A stretch of 64,000 bases of DNA from Burkholderia cenocepacia (GCF_014211915.1 NZ_CP060039.1:3224001-3288000); one strand, 5' to 3'. Positions 8,765 through 19,192 are shown, counted from the stretch's first letter. Notes: generated from the letters alone by a model not told the origin. Numbers and translations: made by a program.

Positions 8765-11700
8765 GTGAAGTCTTCCGGATCGGCGCGTACGGCGCGCCGC
8801 AATGCTGCCTTGCCCTCCCCCGATGCCTCGACGGACACCGTCGCCACCGCCGCGAACGGCCGTGCGAAAACGGCAACGAAACCGAAAGACCCGATACGTC
8901 AGACAAAACGCACGACGACAGCCACGAGCCCCGCCGCCCGCAATGCCGTCGCGCCGAAGGCCGGCACCCGCACGCGCGACGACAAGGACGGCCCGCTGTT
9001 CGAGGACATTCGCTTCCTCGGCCGCCTGCTCGGCGACGTCGTGCGCGAACAGGAAGGCGATACCGTGTTCGACGTGGTCGAGACGATCCGCCAGACCGCG
9101 GTGAAGTTTCGCCGCGAGGACGACAGCGAAGCCGCGCAGACGCTCGAGAAGAAGCTGCGCAAGCTGACGCCGGAGCAGACGGTGAGCGTCGTGCGCGCGT
9201 TCAGCTATTTCTCGCACCTCGCGAACATCGCGGAAGACCGTCACCACAACCGCCGCCGCCGCATCCACGCGCTGGCCGGCTCCGCGCCGCAGCCCGGCAC
9301 GGTCGCGTACGCGCTCGACCAGCTGAAAACCACCGGCAACGCGTCGAAGCGCCTGCTGCAACGCTTCTTCGACGATGCGCTGATCGTGCCGGTGCTGACC
9401 GCGCACCCGACCGAAGTGCAGCGCAAGAGCATCCTCGACGCGCAGCACGACATCGCGCGCCTGCTCGCCGAGCGCGACCAGGAGCTGACCGCGCGCGAGC
9501 GCCAGTACAACGAAACGATGCTGCGCGCGCGCGTGACCGCGCTGTGGCAAACGCGCATGCTGCGCGACGCGCGCCTGACGGTCGGCGACGAGATCGAGAA
9601 CGCGCTGTCGTACTACCGCGCGACGTTCCTCGACGAGCTGCCCGCGCTGTACGGCGACATCGAGGCCGCGCTCGCCGAGCACGGGCTGTCAGCCCGCGTG
9701 CCCGCGTTCTTCCAGATGGGCAGCTGGATCGGCGGCGACCGCGACGGCAACCCGAACGTGACCGCGGCGACGCTCGACGAGGCGATCAACCGCCAGGCCG
9801 CGGTGATCCTCGAACACTATCTGGAACAGGTGCACAAGCTGGGCGCCGAGCTGTCGGTGTCGAACCTGCTGGTCGGCGCGAACGACGCGGTGAAGGCGCT
9901 CGCGGCCGCGTCGCCCGACCAGTCGCCGCACCGCGTCGACGAACCGTATCGCCGCGCGCTGATCGGCATCTACACGCGGCTCGCCGCGAGCGCACGCGTG
10001 CGTCTCGGCGAAGGCACGGTGCCGGTGCGCAGCGCGGGCCGCGGCGCGCCGCCCGTGCGGGCGATTTCGTACGAGGATTCCGAAGCGTTCGTCGCCGACC
10101 TGAAGGTGCTGACCGCGTCGCTCGACGAACACCACGGCGCGTCGCTCGCCGCGCCGCGTCTCGCGCCGCTCGTGCGTGCGGCGGAAGTGTTCGGCTTCCA
10201 TCTGGCGAGCATCGACCTGCGCCAGAGTTCCGACATCCACGAAGCGGTGGTCGCCGAGCTGTTCGCGCGCGCGGGCGTCGAGGCCGACTATGCGGCGCTC
10301 GCCGAGGAAGACAAGCTGCGCGTGCTGCTCGCCGCGCTCGCCGACCCGCGCCCGCTGCGCTCGCCGTACCTCGAATACTCGGCGCTCGCGCAGAGCGAGC
10401 TCGGCGTGTTCGAGAAGGCACGCGAGGTCCGCGCGCAATTCGGTGCGCGTGCGGTACGCAACTACATCATTTCGCACACGGAAACCGTCAGCGACCTCGT
10501 CGAGGTATTGCTGCTGCAGAAGGAGACGGGCCTGCTCGAAGGCACGCTCGGCGTGCCGGGCAGCCACGCGAAGAACAGCCTGATGGTGATCCCGCTGTTC
10601 GAGACGATCCCCGACCTGCGCGACGCGTCGCGCATCATGCGCGACTACTTCGCGCTGCCGGGCATCGACGCATTGATCGCGCACCAGGGCGCCGAGCAGG
10701 AAGTGATGCTCGGCTACTCGGACAGCAACAAGGACGGCGGCTTCCTCACGTCGAACTGGGAGCTGTATCGCGCGGAACTCGCGCTCGTCGACCTGTTCCG
10801 CGAGCGCAAGATCACGCTGCGGCTGTTCCACGGCCGCGGCGGCACGGTCGGCCGCGGGGGCGGCCCGACCTACCAGGCGATCCTGTCGCAGCCGCCGGGC
10901 ACCGTGAACGGCCAGATCCGCCTGACCGAGCAGGGCGAGGTGATCGCGAGCAAGTTCTCGAACCCGTCGATCGGCCGGCGCAACCTCGAGACGGTCGTCG
11001 CCGCGACGCTCGAGGCATCGCTGCTGCCGCAATCGAACGCACCGGCGCAGTTGCCCGCGTTCGAGGCCGCGATGCAGACGCTGTCCGATTCCGCGATGGC
11101 CGCGTACCGCGCGCTCGTCTATGAAACCCCGGGCTTCACCGACTACTTCTTCTCGTCGACGCCGATCACCGAGATCGCCGAGCTGAATATCGGCAGCCGC
11201 CCGGCGTCGCGCAAGCTGCAGGACCCGAAGCAGCGCAGGATCGAGGATCTGCGCGCGATTCCGTGGGGCTTCTCGTGGGGCCAGTGCCGGCTGCTGCTGA
11301 CCGGCTGGTACGGCTTCGGCAGCGCGGTGAGCGCGTATCTCGACGGCGCGCAGGACGACGCCGAACGCGCGAAGCGCGTCACGTTGCTGAAGAAGATGAA
11401 CAAGACCTGGCCGTTCTTCGCGAACCTGCTGTCGAACATGGACATGGTGCTCGCGAAGACCGATCTCGCGGTCGCGTCGCGCTATGCGCAGCTCGTGTCC
11501 GACCGCAAGCTGCGCAAGCACGTGTTCGAGCGGATCGTCGCGGAATGGGAGCGCACGTCGCGGGCGCTCGCGGAAATCACCGGGCAGGAAGGCCGCCTCG
11601 CGACCAACCCGCTGCTCGCGCGCTCGATCAAGAACCGCTTCCCGTATCTCGATCCGCTCAATCACCTGCAGGTCGAGCTGATCAAGCGTCACCGCGCGGG

Positions 11701-11779
11701 CGACACGAACGCGCGGCTGCGCCGCGGGATTCACCTGACGATCAACGGGATCGCGGCCGGCCTGCGCAACACCGGCTGA
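8765..11779 (+). CDS. ppc: Phosphoenolpyruvate carboxylase
   Basis: Carboxylates phosphoenolpyruvate to oxaloacetate, refilling the TCA cycle. Family motifs are clear: [25 protein letters not shown], the [14 protein letters not shown] loop, the RPASRK segment, IPWGFSWGQ and a C-terminal NTG. I place the start at the GTG at 8765 because an AAGGAA Shine-Dalgarno sits 7 bases upstream; an ATG at 8735 is in frame but has no ribosome site. That gives 1004 residues against roughly 880 for the E. coli enzyme. Most of the extra length is an N-terminal, low-complexity Ala/Thr/Lys/Arg-rich extension of about 80 residues. A strong terminator follows. Confidence 0.95.
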   Translation: MKSSGSARTARRNAALPSPDASTDTVATAANGRAKTATKPKDPIRQTKRTTTATSPAARNAVAPKAGTRTRDDKDGPLFEDIRFLGRLLGDVVREQEGDTVFDVVETIRQTAVKFRREDDSEAAQTLEKKLRKLTPEQTVSVVRAFSYFSHLANIAEDRHHNRRRRIHALAGSAPQPGTVAYALDQLKTTGNASKRLLQRFFDDALIVPVLTAHPTEVQRKSILDAQHDIARLLAERDQELTARERQYNETMLRARVTALWQTRMLRDARLTVGDEIENALSYYRATFLDELPALYGDIEAALAEHGLSARVPAFFQMGSWIGGDRDGNPNVTAATLDEAINRQAAVILEHYLEQVHKLGAELSVSNLLVGANDAVKALAAASPDQSPHRVDEPYRRALIGIYTRLAASARVRLGEGTVPVRSAGRGAPPVRAISYEDSEAFVADLKVLTASLDEHHGASLAAPRLAPLVRAAEVFGFHLASIDLRQSSDIHEAVVAELFARAGVEADYAALAEEDKLRVLLAALADPRPLRSPYLEYSALAQSELGVFEKAREVRAQFGARAVRNYIISHTETVSDLVEVLLLQKETGLLEGTLGVPGSHAKNSLMVIPLFETIPDLRDASRIMRDYFALPGIDALIAHQGAEQEVMLGYSDSNKDGGFLTSNWELYRAELALVDLFRERKITLRLFHGRGGTVGRGGGPTYQAILSQPPGTVNGQIRLTEQGEVIASKFSNPSIGRRNLETVVAATLEASLLPQSNAPAQLPAFEAAMQTLSDSAMAAYRALVYETPGFTDYFFSSTPITEIAELNIGSRPASRKLQDPKQRRIEDLRAIPWGFSWGQCRLLLTGWYGFGSAVSAYLDGAQDDAERAKRVTLLKKMNKTWPFFANLLSNMDMVLAKTDLAVASRYAQLVSDRKLRKHVFERIVAEWERTSRALAEITGQEGRLATNPLLARSIKNRFPYLDPLNHLQVELIKRHRAGDTNARLRRGIHLTINGIAAGLRNTG

Positions 11780-11829
11780 TCCGCGGGCGGCGCGGGCGCC
11801 GGGCGTGTTCGGCGCCGGCCGGAATCACG

Positions 11830-11869
11830 AAAGCCGCGATACGCGTTCATGCGTATCGCGGCTTTTTTT
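11830..11869. terminator. Terminator shared by ppc and the convergent methyltransferase gene
   Basis: A perfect 15-base stem, aaagccgcgatacgc (11830-11844) with gcgtatcgcggcttt (11851-11865), has a six-base loop and a run of seven T at its right-hand edge. It lies between convergent genes and is strongest for ppc. Confidence 0.85.
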
Positions 11870-11917
11870 CATGCGGCGACGAAATGGCGCAACGGCAAAG
11901 CAGCGCGCGCCGCACGC

Positions 11918-12670
11918 TCAGTGCGCGTCGATCAGCAACGCATCGTGCTCGAACGAACCGTCGGGCTGCACCGCGTAATAGCCGCGCACCTCGTCCGGCG
12001 CATGCGCCCACAGCGCGCGGATGCCGGCGACGCTGTCGGCCGGCGTGCGAATCCGCTCGACCCACGTATCGAAATCGATCGGCAGCCGCCAGCGGCTGTG
12101 CACCTGCGCGTCGAAGCCCGCTGCGCGGAACATCGCGAGCCATTCGTCCGCGCGGTAGTCGCGCACGTGCGACGCGTCGCGCAGCACTTCCGCGGCCTGC
12201 AGGTACGTATCGAGCAGCGGATGGTCGTTGCCGGCGATATCGATCATCAGCACGCGGCCACCCGGCTTCAGCACGCGGCGCACCTCGGCGAGCGCCGCGC
12301 GCATGTCGTGCCAGTGGTGCGCGCTCATCCGGCTCACGACCCAGTCGAACGTCGCGGTGTCGAACGGCAGCCGCTCGGCCGGCCCCTGCTGCGTGCGGAC
12401 GTTCGCGAGCCCGCGCTCGCGCGCGGCCGCTTCGACGGTCGCGAGCATCGGCGCGGCGAGATCGTACGCGACCACGTCGCGCACGTGCGGCGCGACCGCG
12501 AAGCTCGCGTGGCCGGCGCCGCAACCGAGGTCGAGCACCGCGGCGTCGGGTGTCGCGCTCACCGCGTCGGCGAGCGTCTGCAGGTCGGCGCCCGTCGCAT
12601 GAACCGTGCTCGTCAGATAGGCGGCGGCCGTCGTGCCGAATGCATCGGCGACCTGGTCGTGGTGTTTCAT
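11918..12670 (-). CDS. Class I SAM-dependent methyltransferase
   Basis: A 250-residue cytosolic protein. The SAM-binding motif I VLDLGCGAGHASF is at about 46-58, followed by an acidic residue ending the second strand (VVAYDLA). A motif similar to UbiE/COQ5 is seen later (MSAHHWHDMRAALAEVRRVLKPGG). The methyl acceptor cannot be deduced; the resemblance to UbiE-like small-molecule methyltransferases does not make it UbiE. It is a single-gene unit between the ppc terminator and a divergent XRE regulator, which might control it. Confidence 0.88.
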   Translation of the reverse strand: MKHHDQVADAFGTTAAAYLTSTVHATGADLQTLADAVSATPDAAVLDLGCGAGHASFAVAPHVRDVVAYDLAAPMLATVEAAARERGLANVRTQQGPAERLPFDTATFDWVVSRMSAHHWHDMRAALAEVRRVLKPGGRVLMIDIAGNDHPLLDTYLQAAEVLRDASHVRDYRADEWLAMFRAAGFDAQVHSRWRLPIDFDTWVERIRTPADSVAGIRALWAHAPDEVRGYYAVQPDGSFEHDALLIDAH

Positions 12671-12797
12671 CGTTCGCTCCTTTCCTTGATGCAGTCGGCC
12701 GATCCCGGCGCTTCAGCGCGCGATCCGGCCCCGTGCAACGCATTGTGTGGGACGCCCGCTGCCCTGCCAGCGCGCGAGCCGCTACAATAGGCCTGCG

Positions 12798-12813
12798 CTT
12801 GTACCAGTACAAG
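12798..12813. promoter_or_regulatory. Perfect palindromic operator candidate before the XRE regulator
   Basis: cttgtac-ca-gtacaag is a perfect 7+7 inverted repeat. It sits 10 bases downstream of a TACAAT -10-like hexamer (12783-12788), about 85 bases before the regulator's ATG and in the divergent gap with the methyltransferase. Position and symmetry fit binding of a dimeric regulator, probably the XRE protein itself. Confidence 0.55.
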
Positions 12814-12896
12814 TTAAGTAGTTATTCTGGTATTCGATCCACCTGTCTGATCGTTCGATCGTTGCCGCGTTTCCGCTTCCATTTCGCCGTTTCCGC

Positions 12897-13706
12897 ATGA
12901 ACCAGCCGTCCTCCGCCCCCGTCCCGCCGCTCGACGCCACGCCCGCCCGTGCGCTCGGCGAATTCATCCGCGCCCACCGCGAGCGGCTGTCGCCGCAGGC
13001 GGTCGGCCTGCCGCCCGGCCCGCGCCGCCGCACGCCGGGGCTGCGGCGCGAGGAAGTCGCGCAACTGTGCGGCGTGAGTCCGACCTGGTACACGTGGATC
13101 GAACAGGGCCGCCCCGTGTCGGCATCGGCCGACGCGCTCGCCCGGATCGCCGTCGCGTTGCAGCTGTCGAAGGCCGAGCGCGCGTACCTGTTCGAGCTGG
13201 CCGCGCAGCGCGACCCGGCCGAGCCCGACGTCGCGGGCGGCGACCTGCCGCCGACGCTCGCCGCCACCGTCGCGGCCATCGCGACGCCCGCCTACGTGCT
13301 CGATCGCCAATGGAACGCGCTCGCGTGGAACGCGCCGGCCGCCGCGCTCTTTTCCGGCTGGCTCGACGGCGAGCACGACCGCAACCTGCTGCGCTTCACG
13401 TTCATGTCGCCGGCCGCACGCACGCTGATCGTCGACTGGGACACCCGCGCGCGGCGGCTCGCGGCCGAATTCCGCGCCGATGCGATCCGCCACCTGACCG
13501 ACGCGCCGACGCGCGCGCTGATCGACGCGCTGACCACCGGCAGCGACGCGTTCGCACAGTACTGGGCGTCGCAGGACGTGTTCGAGCGCGAAGGCGGCCT
13601 GCGCGAATTCGACCATCCGGCCGATGGCCGTCTCGTGTACCAGCAGATCACGCTGAAGCCGGCGCACCGCGAGGACCTGAAGCTCGTCGTGCTGGTGCGC
13701 GACTGA
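12897..13706 (+). CDS. XRE-family transcriptional regulator with MmyB-like ligand domain
   Basis: A 269-residue regulator. Residues about 14-75 form an XRE helix-turn-helix of the type RRRTPGLRREEVAQLCGVSPTWYTWIEQG, a signature of the group that carries an MmyB-like sensor. The rest (from about 110, with LDRQWNALAWNAPAAALF and a terminal LTLKPAHREDLKLVVLV-like stretch) matches that PAS-like ligand-binding domain. Regulators of this group often control an adjacent oxidoreductase. Here the divergent neighbour is a methyltransferase, so that gene is the simplest candidate target. A palindrome at 12798-12813 may be its operator. Confidence 0.88.
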   Translation: MNQPSSAPVPPLDATPARALGEFIRAHRERLSPQAVGLPPGPRRRTPGLRREEVAQLCGVSPTWYTWIEQGRPVSASADALARIAVALQLSKAERAYLFELAAQRDPAEPDVAGGDLPPTLAATVAAIATPAYVLDRQWNALAWNAPAAALFSGWLDGEHDRNLLRFTFMSPAARTLIVDWDTRARRLAAEFRADAIRHLTDAPTRALIDALTTGSDAFAQYWASQDVFEREGGLREFDHPADGRLVYQQITLKPAHREDLKLVVLVRD

Positions 13707-13812
13707 GCGGGCCGGCCCCCGCGCCGGCGGCGGTCGGCCGGCCCGCGAATGTTAGAATCGCGGGATTCCCTCGGCGGCTCACGGCCGCCCAACTCCCCTT
13801 CGAAGAATCGCC

Positions 13813-15222
13813 ATGACGTCCCAACTGCACAAAAAGGGCGAGGCCTGGTCGGCCCGCTTCTCGGAACCGATGTCGGAGCTGGTCAAGCGCTACACGTCGT
13901 CGGTGTTTTTCGACAAGCGCCTCGCGCTCGTCGACATCGCCGGCTCGCTCGCTCACGCGAACATGCTCGCCGCGCAGAAGATCATCAGTGCCGACGACCT
14001 CGCCGCGATCGAACGCGGGATGGCGCAGATCAAGGGCGAGATCGAGCGTGGCGAATTCGAATGGCAGCTCGACCTGGAAGACGTCCACCTGAACATCGAG
14101 GCGCGCCTGACCGCGCTGATCGGCGATGCCGGCAAGCGCCTGCACACGGGCCGCTCGCGCAACGACCAGGTCGCGACCGACATCCGCCTGTGGCTGCGCG
14201 GCGAGATCGATCGCATCGGCGGCCTGCTGAACGACCTGCGCGGCGCGCTGATCGACCTCGCGGAACAGAACGCCGACACGATCATGCCCGGCTTCACGCA
14301 CCTGCAGGTCGCGCAGCCGGTCACGTTCGGCCACCACCTGCTCGCGTACGTCGAGATGTTCACGCGCGACGCGGAACGCATGCGCGACTGCCGCACCCGC
14401 GTGAACCGCCTGCCGCTCGGCGCGGCCGCGCTCGCGGGCACGAGCTATCCGATCGACCGTCACGCGGTCGCGAAGACGCTCGGCTTCGACGGCATCTGCG
14501 CGAACTCGCTCGACGCGGTGTCCGATCGCGACTTCGCGATCGAATTCACGGCGGCGTCCGCGCTCGTGATGACGCACGTGTCGCGCTTCTCCGAAGAACT
14601 CGTGCTGTGGATGAGCCCGCGCGTCGGCTTCATCGACATCGCCGACCGCTTCTGCACCGGCAGCTCGATCATGCCGCAGAAGAAGAACCCGGACGTGCCC
14701 GAGCTCGCGCGCGGCAAGACCGGCCGCGTGAACGGCCACCTGATGGCGCTCCTCACGCTGATGAAGGGCCAGCCGCTCGCGTACAACAAGGACAACCAGG
14801 AAGACAAGGAACCGCTGTTCGACACGGTCGACACCGTCGCCGACACGCTGCGGATCTTCGCCGAGATGGTCGCCGGCATCACCGTGAAGCCGGACGCGAT
14901 GCGCGCGGCCGCGCTGCAGGGCTTCTCGACCGCCACCGACCTCGCCGACTACCTGGTCAAGCGCGGCCTGCCGTTCCGCGACGCGCACGAAGCCGTCGCG
15001 CACGCGGTGAAGATCTGCGACGACCGCGGCATCGACCTCGCCGACCTGACGCTCGACGAGATGAAGCAGGAACTGCCGAACGTCGCGCACCTGATCGGCG
15101 ACGACGTGTTCGGCTACCTGACGCTCGAAGGGTCGGTCGCGAGCCGCAACCATCCGGGCGGCACCGCGCCCGACCAGGTGCGTGCGGCCGTCAAGGCTGC
15201 CCGCGCCGCGCTGGCCAAGTAA
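13813..15222 (+). CDS. argH: Argininosuccinate lyase
   Basis: The last step of arginine biosynthesis: argininosuccinate to arginine and fumarate. The 469-residue protein has the fumarase/aspartase superfamily layout, with [13 protein letters not shown] near residue 115, [14 protein letters not shown] sequence near 158 (the conserved His region) and the [12 protein letters not shown] signature near 283. A TAGAAT -10-like hexamer lies at 13753-13758 and GAAGAA precedes the ATG. A terminator follows at 15240. The gene is ordinary and complete. Confidence 0.97.
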   Translation: MTSQLHKKGEAWSARFSEPMSELVKRYTSSVFFDKRLALVDIAGSLAHANMLAAQKIISADDLAAIERGMAQIKGEIERGEFEWQLDLEDVHLNIEARLTALIGDAGKRLHTGRSRNDQVATDIRLWLRGEIDRIGGLLNDLRGALIDLAEQNADTIMPGFTHLQVAQPVTFGHHLLAYVEMFTRDAERMRDCRTRVNRLPLGAAALAGTSYPIDRHAVAKTLGFDGICANSLDAVSDRDFAIEFTAASALVMTHVSRFSEELVLWMSPRVGFIDIADRFCTGSSIMPQKKNPDVPELARGKTGRVNGHLMALLTLMKGQPLAYNKDNQEDKEPLFDTVDTVADTLRIFAEMVAGITVKPDAMRAAALQGFSTATDLADYLVKRGLPFRDAHEAVAHAVKICDDRGIDLADLTLDEMKQELPNVAHLIGDDVFGYLTLEGSVASRNHPGGTAPDQVRAAVKAARAALAK

Positions 15223-15239
15223 CGGCCCGCGGTTCCGGA

Positions 15240-15263
15240 CGGACGCCTTCGGCGTCCGTTTTT
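15240..15263 (+). terminator. Rho-independent terminator after argH
   Basis: The stem cggacgcc/ggcgtccg has a three-base loop and is followed by ttttt. It lies 18 bases after the argH stop. Confidence 0.8.
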
Positions 15264-15309
15264 CATTCGGGCGCTCCTCGCGCCGCCCGCTGCTTTCCCC
15301 GCTTCACGG

Positions 15310-16002
15310 ATGCCCCCGATGACCTTTTCCGCCGCGCTCTTCGACATGGACGGCCTGCTCGTCGATTCCGAGCGGACCATCATGAACACGTGGATCGACG
15401 TGTCGAACGCGCATGGCGTCGTGCTGACCGAGATCGACTACCTGCAAATCGTCGGCCGCTCGTTCGCCGAGGGCCAGGTGATCCTGGCGCGCCTGATCGG
15501 CGACCCCGATACGTTCGACGCGGTGCGTATCCGCGTGCGCGAGCAACTCTCCGCACCCGAACCCCATCCGAAGTTTCCGCTGAAGCCGGGCGCGCTCGAG
15601 CTGCTCGAAACGCTCGCGCGTGCGGCCATTCCTTGCGCGGTCGCGTCGTCGTCCGCGGGCGACGTGATCCGCGCGCGGCTCGACGCGGTCGGCGTGCTGC
15701 CGTTCTTCCGCGCGATCGCGGGCGGCGACGAAGTCGCGCGCGGCAAGCCCGACCCGGCCGTCTACCGGCTCGCGGCCGAGCGCCTCGGCGTGCCGGCCCA
15801 CGCGTGCGTCGCGTTCGAGGACAGCGACTTCGGCGCGCAGTCGGCCGCCAGCGCGGGTGCTGCCGTCGTCACCGTCCCCGACCTGAAGGCGCCGACGCCC
15901 GAGATCGTCGCGCTGAGCCTGCACGTGCTCGCGTCGCTCGACGATGCGGTCGCGCTCGTGCCGTCGTGGTTCGGGCTGCAGGGCACGTCGCAGCCCGCGT
16001 AG
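15310..16002 (+). CDS. HAD-superfamily phosphatase, beta-phosphoglucomutase-like subgroup
   Basis: A 230-residue hydrolase with the four HAD motifs: nucleophile Asp in LFDMDGLLVDSE near residue 12, the Ser of VASSSAGD (motif II), the Lys of RGKPDPAVY (motif III) and the acidic pair of FEDSDFGAQSA (motif IV). A helical cap lies between motifs I and II, as in subfamily IA (beta-phosphoglucomutase, 2-deoxyglucose-6-phosphatase, HxpB-like). The substrate is unknown. The start could be at 15310 or at the second ATG (15319), four residues before the motif I strand. It lies 87 bases beyond argH, after that gene's terminator. Confidence 0.88.
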   Translation: MPPMTFSAALFDMDGLLVDSERTIMNTWIDVSNAHGVVLTEIDYLQIVGRSFAEGQVILARLIGDPDTFDAVRIRVREQLSAPEPHPKFPLKPGALELLETLARAAIPCAVASSSAGDVIRARLDAVGVLPFFRAIAGGDEVARGKPDPAVYRLAAERLGVPAHACVAFEDSDFGAQSAASAGAAVVTVPDLKAPTPEIVALSLHVLASLDDAVALVPSWFGLQGTSQPA

Positions 16003-16031
16003 GCCCGCGTAGGCAATACGCCGCGCCATGC

Positions 16032-16058
16032 AAAACGGGCACCCGAGGGTGCCCGTTT
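16032..16058. terminator. Bidirectional terminator between the HAD and LprI-like genes
   Basis: The stem aaacgggcaccc/ggtgcccgttt has a very small loop and short T runs on both sides. It lies between convergent genes. Confidence 0.75.
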
Positions 16059-16091
16059 CGTCGTGTCGCCCACTCGAAAGCGGCGCGTCCT

Positions 16092-16913
16092 TTACCGGTT
16101 GCCGGCCGTCTCCGACAGCCGCTTCATCGTCGCGATGCGCGCACCGATCAGATCGACACGTCCGTCCTCGCCGACGAGCGGCGCCGTCGCATCGCGGAAC
16201 GCCACCCACGCGCGCTGCGCGCGCACGAGCGTCGCGGCCGAATGCGCGGGCATCTTGCGGCGCAGCTTCTGGTAATAGCGGTTCAGGTCGAACAGCGCGT
16301 GTTCGCACGCGGCGTCCTGCACGCACGGCCGCACGCGGCGGATCGCCGGATCGCGCGGCCCATTCGCCGGCTTGGCGCCAGCCGGCGCGGCCGCGCCACT
16401 GCCCTGCGCACCGCTCGTCGCCGCGACCGGCACGGCTGCCGGCGGCGGGGCATAGCGATCGGCCGCCCCGCGCAGCGCCAGCGCGCGATCGCGCACCGGC
16501 TGCAGTTGCAGGTCGGCGCTCGACATCGCATATGCGGTGCCGCGCGTCGTGTCGTACACGGCCTTCAGCAGCAGCATTTCGTCCTTGCGCCACGTGACCC
16601 AGCGGCGCTGGCTGTCCTGCCAGCCGCGCTTCGCGTCGGCCGGCGCATCCTTCGACAGGCGCTGGTACGCGCCATCCATCACTGCCTGCCACTGCTGCTG
16701 GGCTTCGCCCATGCACTGGATCTGCCCGGCCGGCGACGACCGGTCGCGCCGCGCGAGGCATTGCCGCATCGCGACGTCGATCGGGTCGGCCGCCGCGACT
16801 TCCGCATGGGCGACGCCCGCGCCCGCGAGCCCCGCCAATCCTGCCGTCCAGACGACGAGCGCGGCCAGCGCCGCGCGCATCGTCCGGAATCGTCCGTGCG
16901 TCGCCGTCGCCAT
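16092..16913 (-). CDS. Secreted LprI/DUF1311-like protein
   Basis: A 273-residue protein with an N-terminal signal peptide (hydrophobic run about 12-34, cleavage after a VAHA motif). Two regions resemble the lysozyme-inhibitor LprI family: residues about 40-125 (DVAMRQCLARR ... CMGEAQQQWQAVMDGAYQRL ... AQ/WxxxR-type pattern) and about 195-265 (CVQDAACEHALFDLNRYYQKLRRK ... AQRAWVAFRDA). The four to five cysteines could form periplasmic disulfides. A Pro/Ala-rich linker separates the parts. The function is not established; the family name comes from mycobacterial LprI. Its ATG shares a base with the stop of the decarboxylase gene (TGATG), so it is expressed with that enzyme. An alternative ATG at residue 12 would give a shorter signal peptide. 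Confidence 0.75.
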   Translation of the reverse strand: MATATHGRFRTMRAALAALVVWTAGLAGLAGAGVAHAEVAAADPIDVAMRQCLARRDRSSPAGQIQCMGEAQQQWQAVMDGAYQRLSKDAPADAKRGWQDSQRRWVTWRKDEMLLLKAVYDTTRGTAYAMSSADLQLQPVRDRALALRGAADRYAPPPAAVPVAATSGAQGSGAAAPAGAKPANGPRDPAIRRVRPCVQDAACEHALFDLNRYYQKLRRKMPAHSAATLVRAQRAWVAFRDATAPLVGEDGRVDLIGARIATMKRLSETAGNR

Positions 16914-19192
16914 CAGTCGCGCACGCAGTCGACGAAGTACTCGACGCGGCCGTTCACCTCTTCCGCGACGAGGCCGTGGATGTCGGTGTGGAAGCCCGGG
17001 AAACGCTCGTTGAAGTCGCGCGCGAACCGCAGGTAGTTCACGATCGTCTTGTTGAAGCGCTCGCCCGGAATCAGCAGCGGAATGCCCGGCGGGTACGGCG
17101 TGAGCAGGATGCTCGTCACGCGGCCTTCGAGCTCGTCGAGCGGCACGCGGTCGATCTTGCGGTGCGCGAGCTTCGCGAACGCGTCCGACGGCTTCATCGC
17201 CGGCTCCATGTCCGACAGGTACATCTCGGTCGTCAGGCGGGCGATGTCGTTCGCGCGGTACACGTCGTGGATCTGCGTGCACAGGTCGCGCAGGCCGACG
17301 CGCTCGTAGCGCGGATGCTGCGCGACGAATTCCGGCAGCACGCGCCACAGCGGCTGGTTGTTGTCGTAGTCGTCCTTGAACTGCTGCAGCTCGGTCACCA
17401 TCGAGTTCCAGCGGCCCTTCGTGATGCCGATCGTGAACATGATGAAGAACGAGTACAGGCCAGTCTTCTCGACGATGATCCCGTGCTCGGCCAGGTACTT
17501 CGTGACGATCGCGGCCGGAATGCCGGTCTCGCCGAACTCGCCGTCGACGTCGAGCCCGGGCGTGATGATCGTCGCCTTGATCGGGTCGAGCATGTTGAAG
17601 CCTTCCGCGAGCGGGCCGAAGCCGTGCCAGTGGTCGTTCGGCTTCAGCATCCAGTCCTCGCGCGAACCGATGCCTTCCTCGGACAGGTTGTCCGGCCCCC
17701 ACACGCTGAAGAACCAGTCGTCGCCGTACTCGGCGTCGACCTTGCGCATCGCGCGGCGGAAGTCGATCGCCTCGGCGATCGATTCCTCGACGAGCGCGGT
17801 GCCGCCCGGCGGCTCCATCATCGCGGCCGCGACGTCGCACGACGCGATGATCGCGTACTGCGGGCTCGTCGACGTGTGCATCAGGTACGCCTCGTTGAAG
17901 CGGTGCTTGTCGAACGTGCGGTTCTCCGAATCCTGCACGACGATCTGCGACGCCTGCGAGATGCCGGCGAGCAGCTTGTGCGTCGAGTGGGTCGCGAACA
18001 CGAGCGCGCCCGTGCGCGGACGGCCGTCGCCGATCGCGTGCATGTCGCGGTAGAAATCGTGGAACGTCGCGTGCGGCAGCCATGCTTCGTCGAAGTGCAG
18101 CGTGTCGAGCAGGTCGCCGAGCAGGTCCTTGATCATCTCGACGTTGTACACCACGCCGTCGTACGTGCTCTGCGTGATCGTCAGGATGCGCGGCTTCATG
18201 TCCGGGTTCTGGCGCATCGCCTCGCGCGCGAACGGGTTCGCCTCGATCTTCCTGCGGATGTTCTCCGGCTTGAATTCGTCGCGCGGGATCGGCCCGATGA
18301 TGCCGAAATGGTTGCGCGTCGGCGTGAGGAACACCGGAATCGCGCCCGTCATCGTGATCGCGTGCAGGATCGACTTGTGGCAGTTGCGGTCGACCAGCAC
18401 GATGTCGCCCGGTGCGACCGTCGCATGCCAGACGATCTTGTTCGACGTCGACGTGCCGTTGGTCACGAAGAACAGGTGATCGGCGCTGAAGATGCGCGCC
18501 GCATTGCGCTCGGACGCCGCCACCGGGCCGGTGTGGTCGAGCAGCTGGCCGAGTTCGTCCACCGCGTTGCAGACGTCCGCGCGCAGCATGTTCTCGCCGA
18601 AGAACTGGTGGAACATCTGGCCGAGCGGGTTCTTCAGGAACGCGACGCCGCCCGAGTGGCCCGGGCAGTGCCACGAGTACGAGCCTTCGTCCGCGTACTT
18701 GACGAGTTCCTTGAAGAACGGCGGCGCGAGCGAGTCGAGATAGACCTTTGCTTCACGGATGATGTGGCGCGCGACGAACTCCGGCGTGTCCTCGAACATG
18801 TGGATGAAGCCGTGCAGTTCGCGCAGGATGTCGTTCGGCAGATGGCGCGACGTGCGCGTCTCGCCGTACAGGAAGATCGGGATGTCCGCGTTGCGGCGGC
18901 GCACTTCGGTGACGAACGCACGCAGCTCGATGATCGCGGTCGCGAGCTCGGGCAGCTCGCCGTCCGGGCCGGTTTCGCCGAGCATGAGTTCGTCGTCGTC
19001 GATCGACAGGATGAAGCACGACGCGCGGCTCGATTGCTGCGCGAACGACGTCAGATCGCCGTAGCTCGTGAGGCCGAGGACTTCGACGCCCTCCTTCTCG
19101 ATCGCTTCGGCCAACGCCCGGATGCCGGAGCCCGAGATGTTCTCGGAGCGGAAATCTTCGTCGATGATGACGACGGGGAAACGAAACTTCAT
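16913..19192 (-). CDS. Orn/Lys/Arg decarboxylase (PLP-dependent, fold III-type large enzyme)
   Basis: A 759-residue basic amino acid decarboxylase like inducible LdcC/SpeF/AdiA. The N-terminal receiver-like wing domain covers about 1-130. The PLP-binding core follows with SWHCPGHSGG, TNGTSTSNK, DRNCHKS, HFDEAW and the cofactor lysine in ATHSTHKLLAG. The C-terminal domain closes the protein. Products would be cadaverine, putrescine or agmatine, with proton consumption helping acid tolerance or polyamine supply. Which amino acid is used cannot be told here. It lies 81 bases after dcd and is directly coupled to the LprI-like gene by a TGATG overlap. Confidence 0.92.
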   Translation of the reverse strand: MKFRFPVVIIDEDFRSENISGSGIRALAEAIEKEGVEVLGLTSYGDLTSFAQQSSRASCFILSIDDDELMLGETGPDGELPELATAIIELRAFVTEVRRRNADIPIFLYGETRTSRHLPNDILRELHGFIHMFEDTPEFVARHIIREAKVYLDSLAPPFFKELVKYADEGSYSWHCPGHSGGVAFLKNPLGQMFHQFFGENMLRADVCNAVDELGQLLDHTGPVAASERNAARIFSADHLFFVTNGTSTSNKIVWHATVAPGDIVLVDRNCHKSILHAITMTGAIPVFLTPTRNHFGIIGPIPRDEFKPENIRRKIEANPFAREAMRQNPDMKPRILTITQSTYDGVVYNVEMIKDLLGDLLDTLHFDEAWLPHATFHDFYRDMHAIGDGRPRTGALVFATHSTHKLLAGISQASQIVVQDSENRTFDKHRFNEAYLMHTSTSPQYAIIASCDVAAAMMEPPGGTALVEESIAEAIDFRRAMRKVDAEYGDDWFFSVWGPDNLSEEGIGSREDWMLKPNDHWHGFGPLAEGFNMLDPIKATIITPGLDVDGEFGETGIPAAIVTKYLAEHGIIVEKTGLYSFFIMFTIGITKGRWNSMVTELQQFKDDYDNNQPLWRVLPEFVAQHPRYERVGLRDLCTQIHDVYRANDIARLTTEMYLSDMEPAMKPSDAFAKLAHRKIDRVPLDELEGRVTSILLTPYPPGIPLLIPGERFNKTIVNYLRFARDFNERFPGFHTDIHGLVAEEVNGRVEYFVDCVRD

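Noticed and set aside
9689..11734. Long frame opposite ppc
   Set aside because: Antisense of conserved PEPC codons with no recognisable domain.
13749..17036. A 1095-codon plus-strand frame through argH, the HAD gene and the LprI region
   Set aside because: It crosses three well-supported genes and two terminators in another frame, and has no family resemblance.
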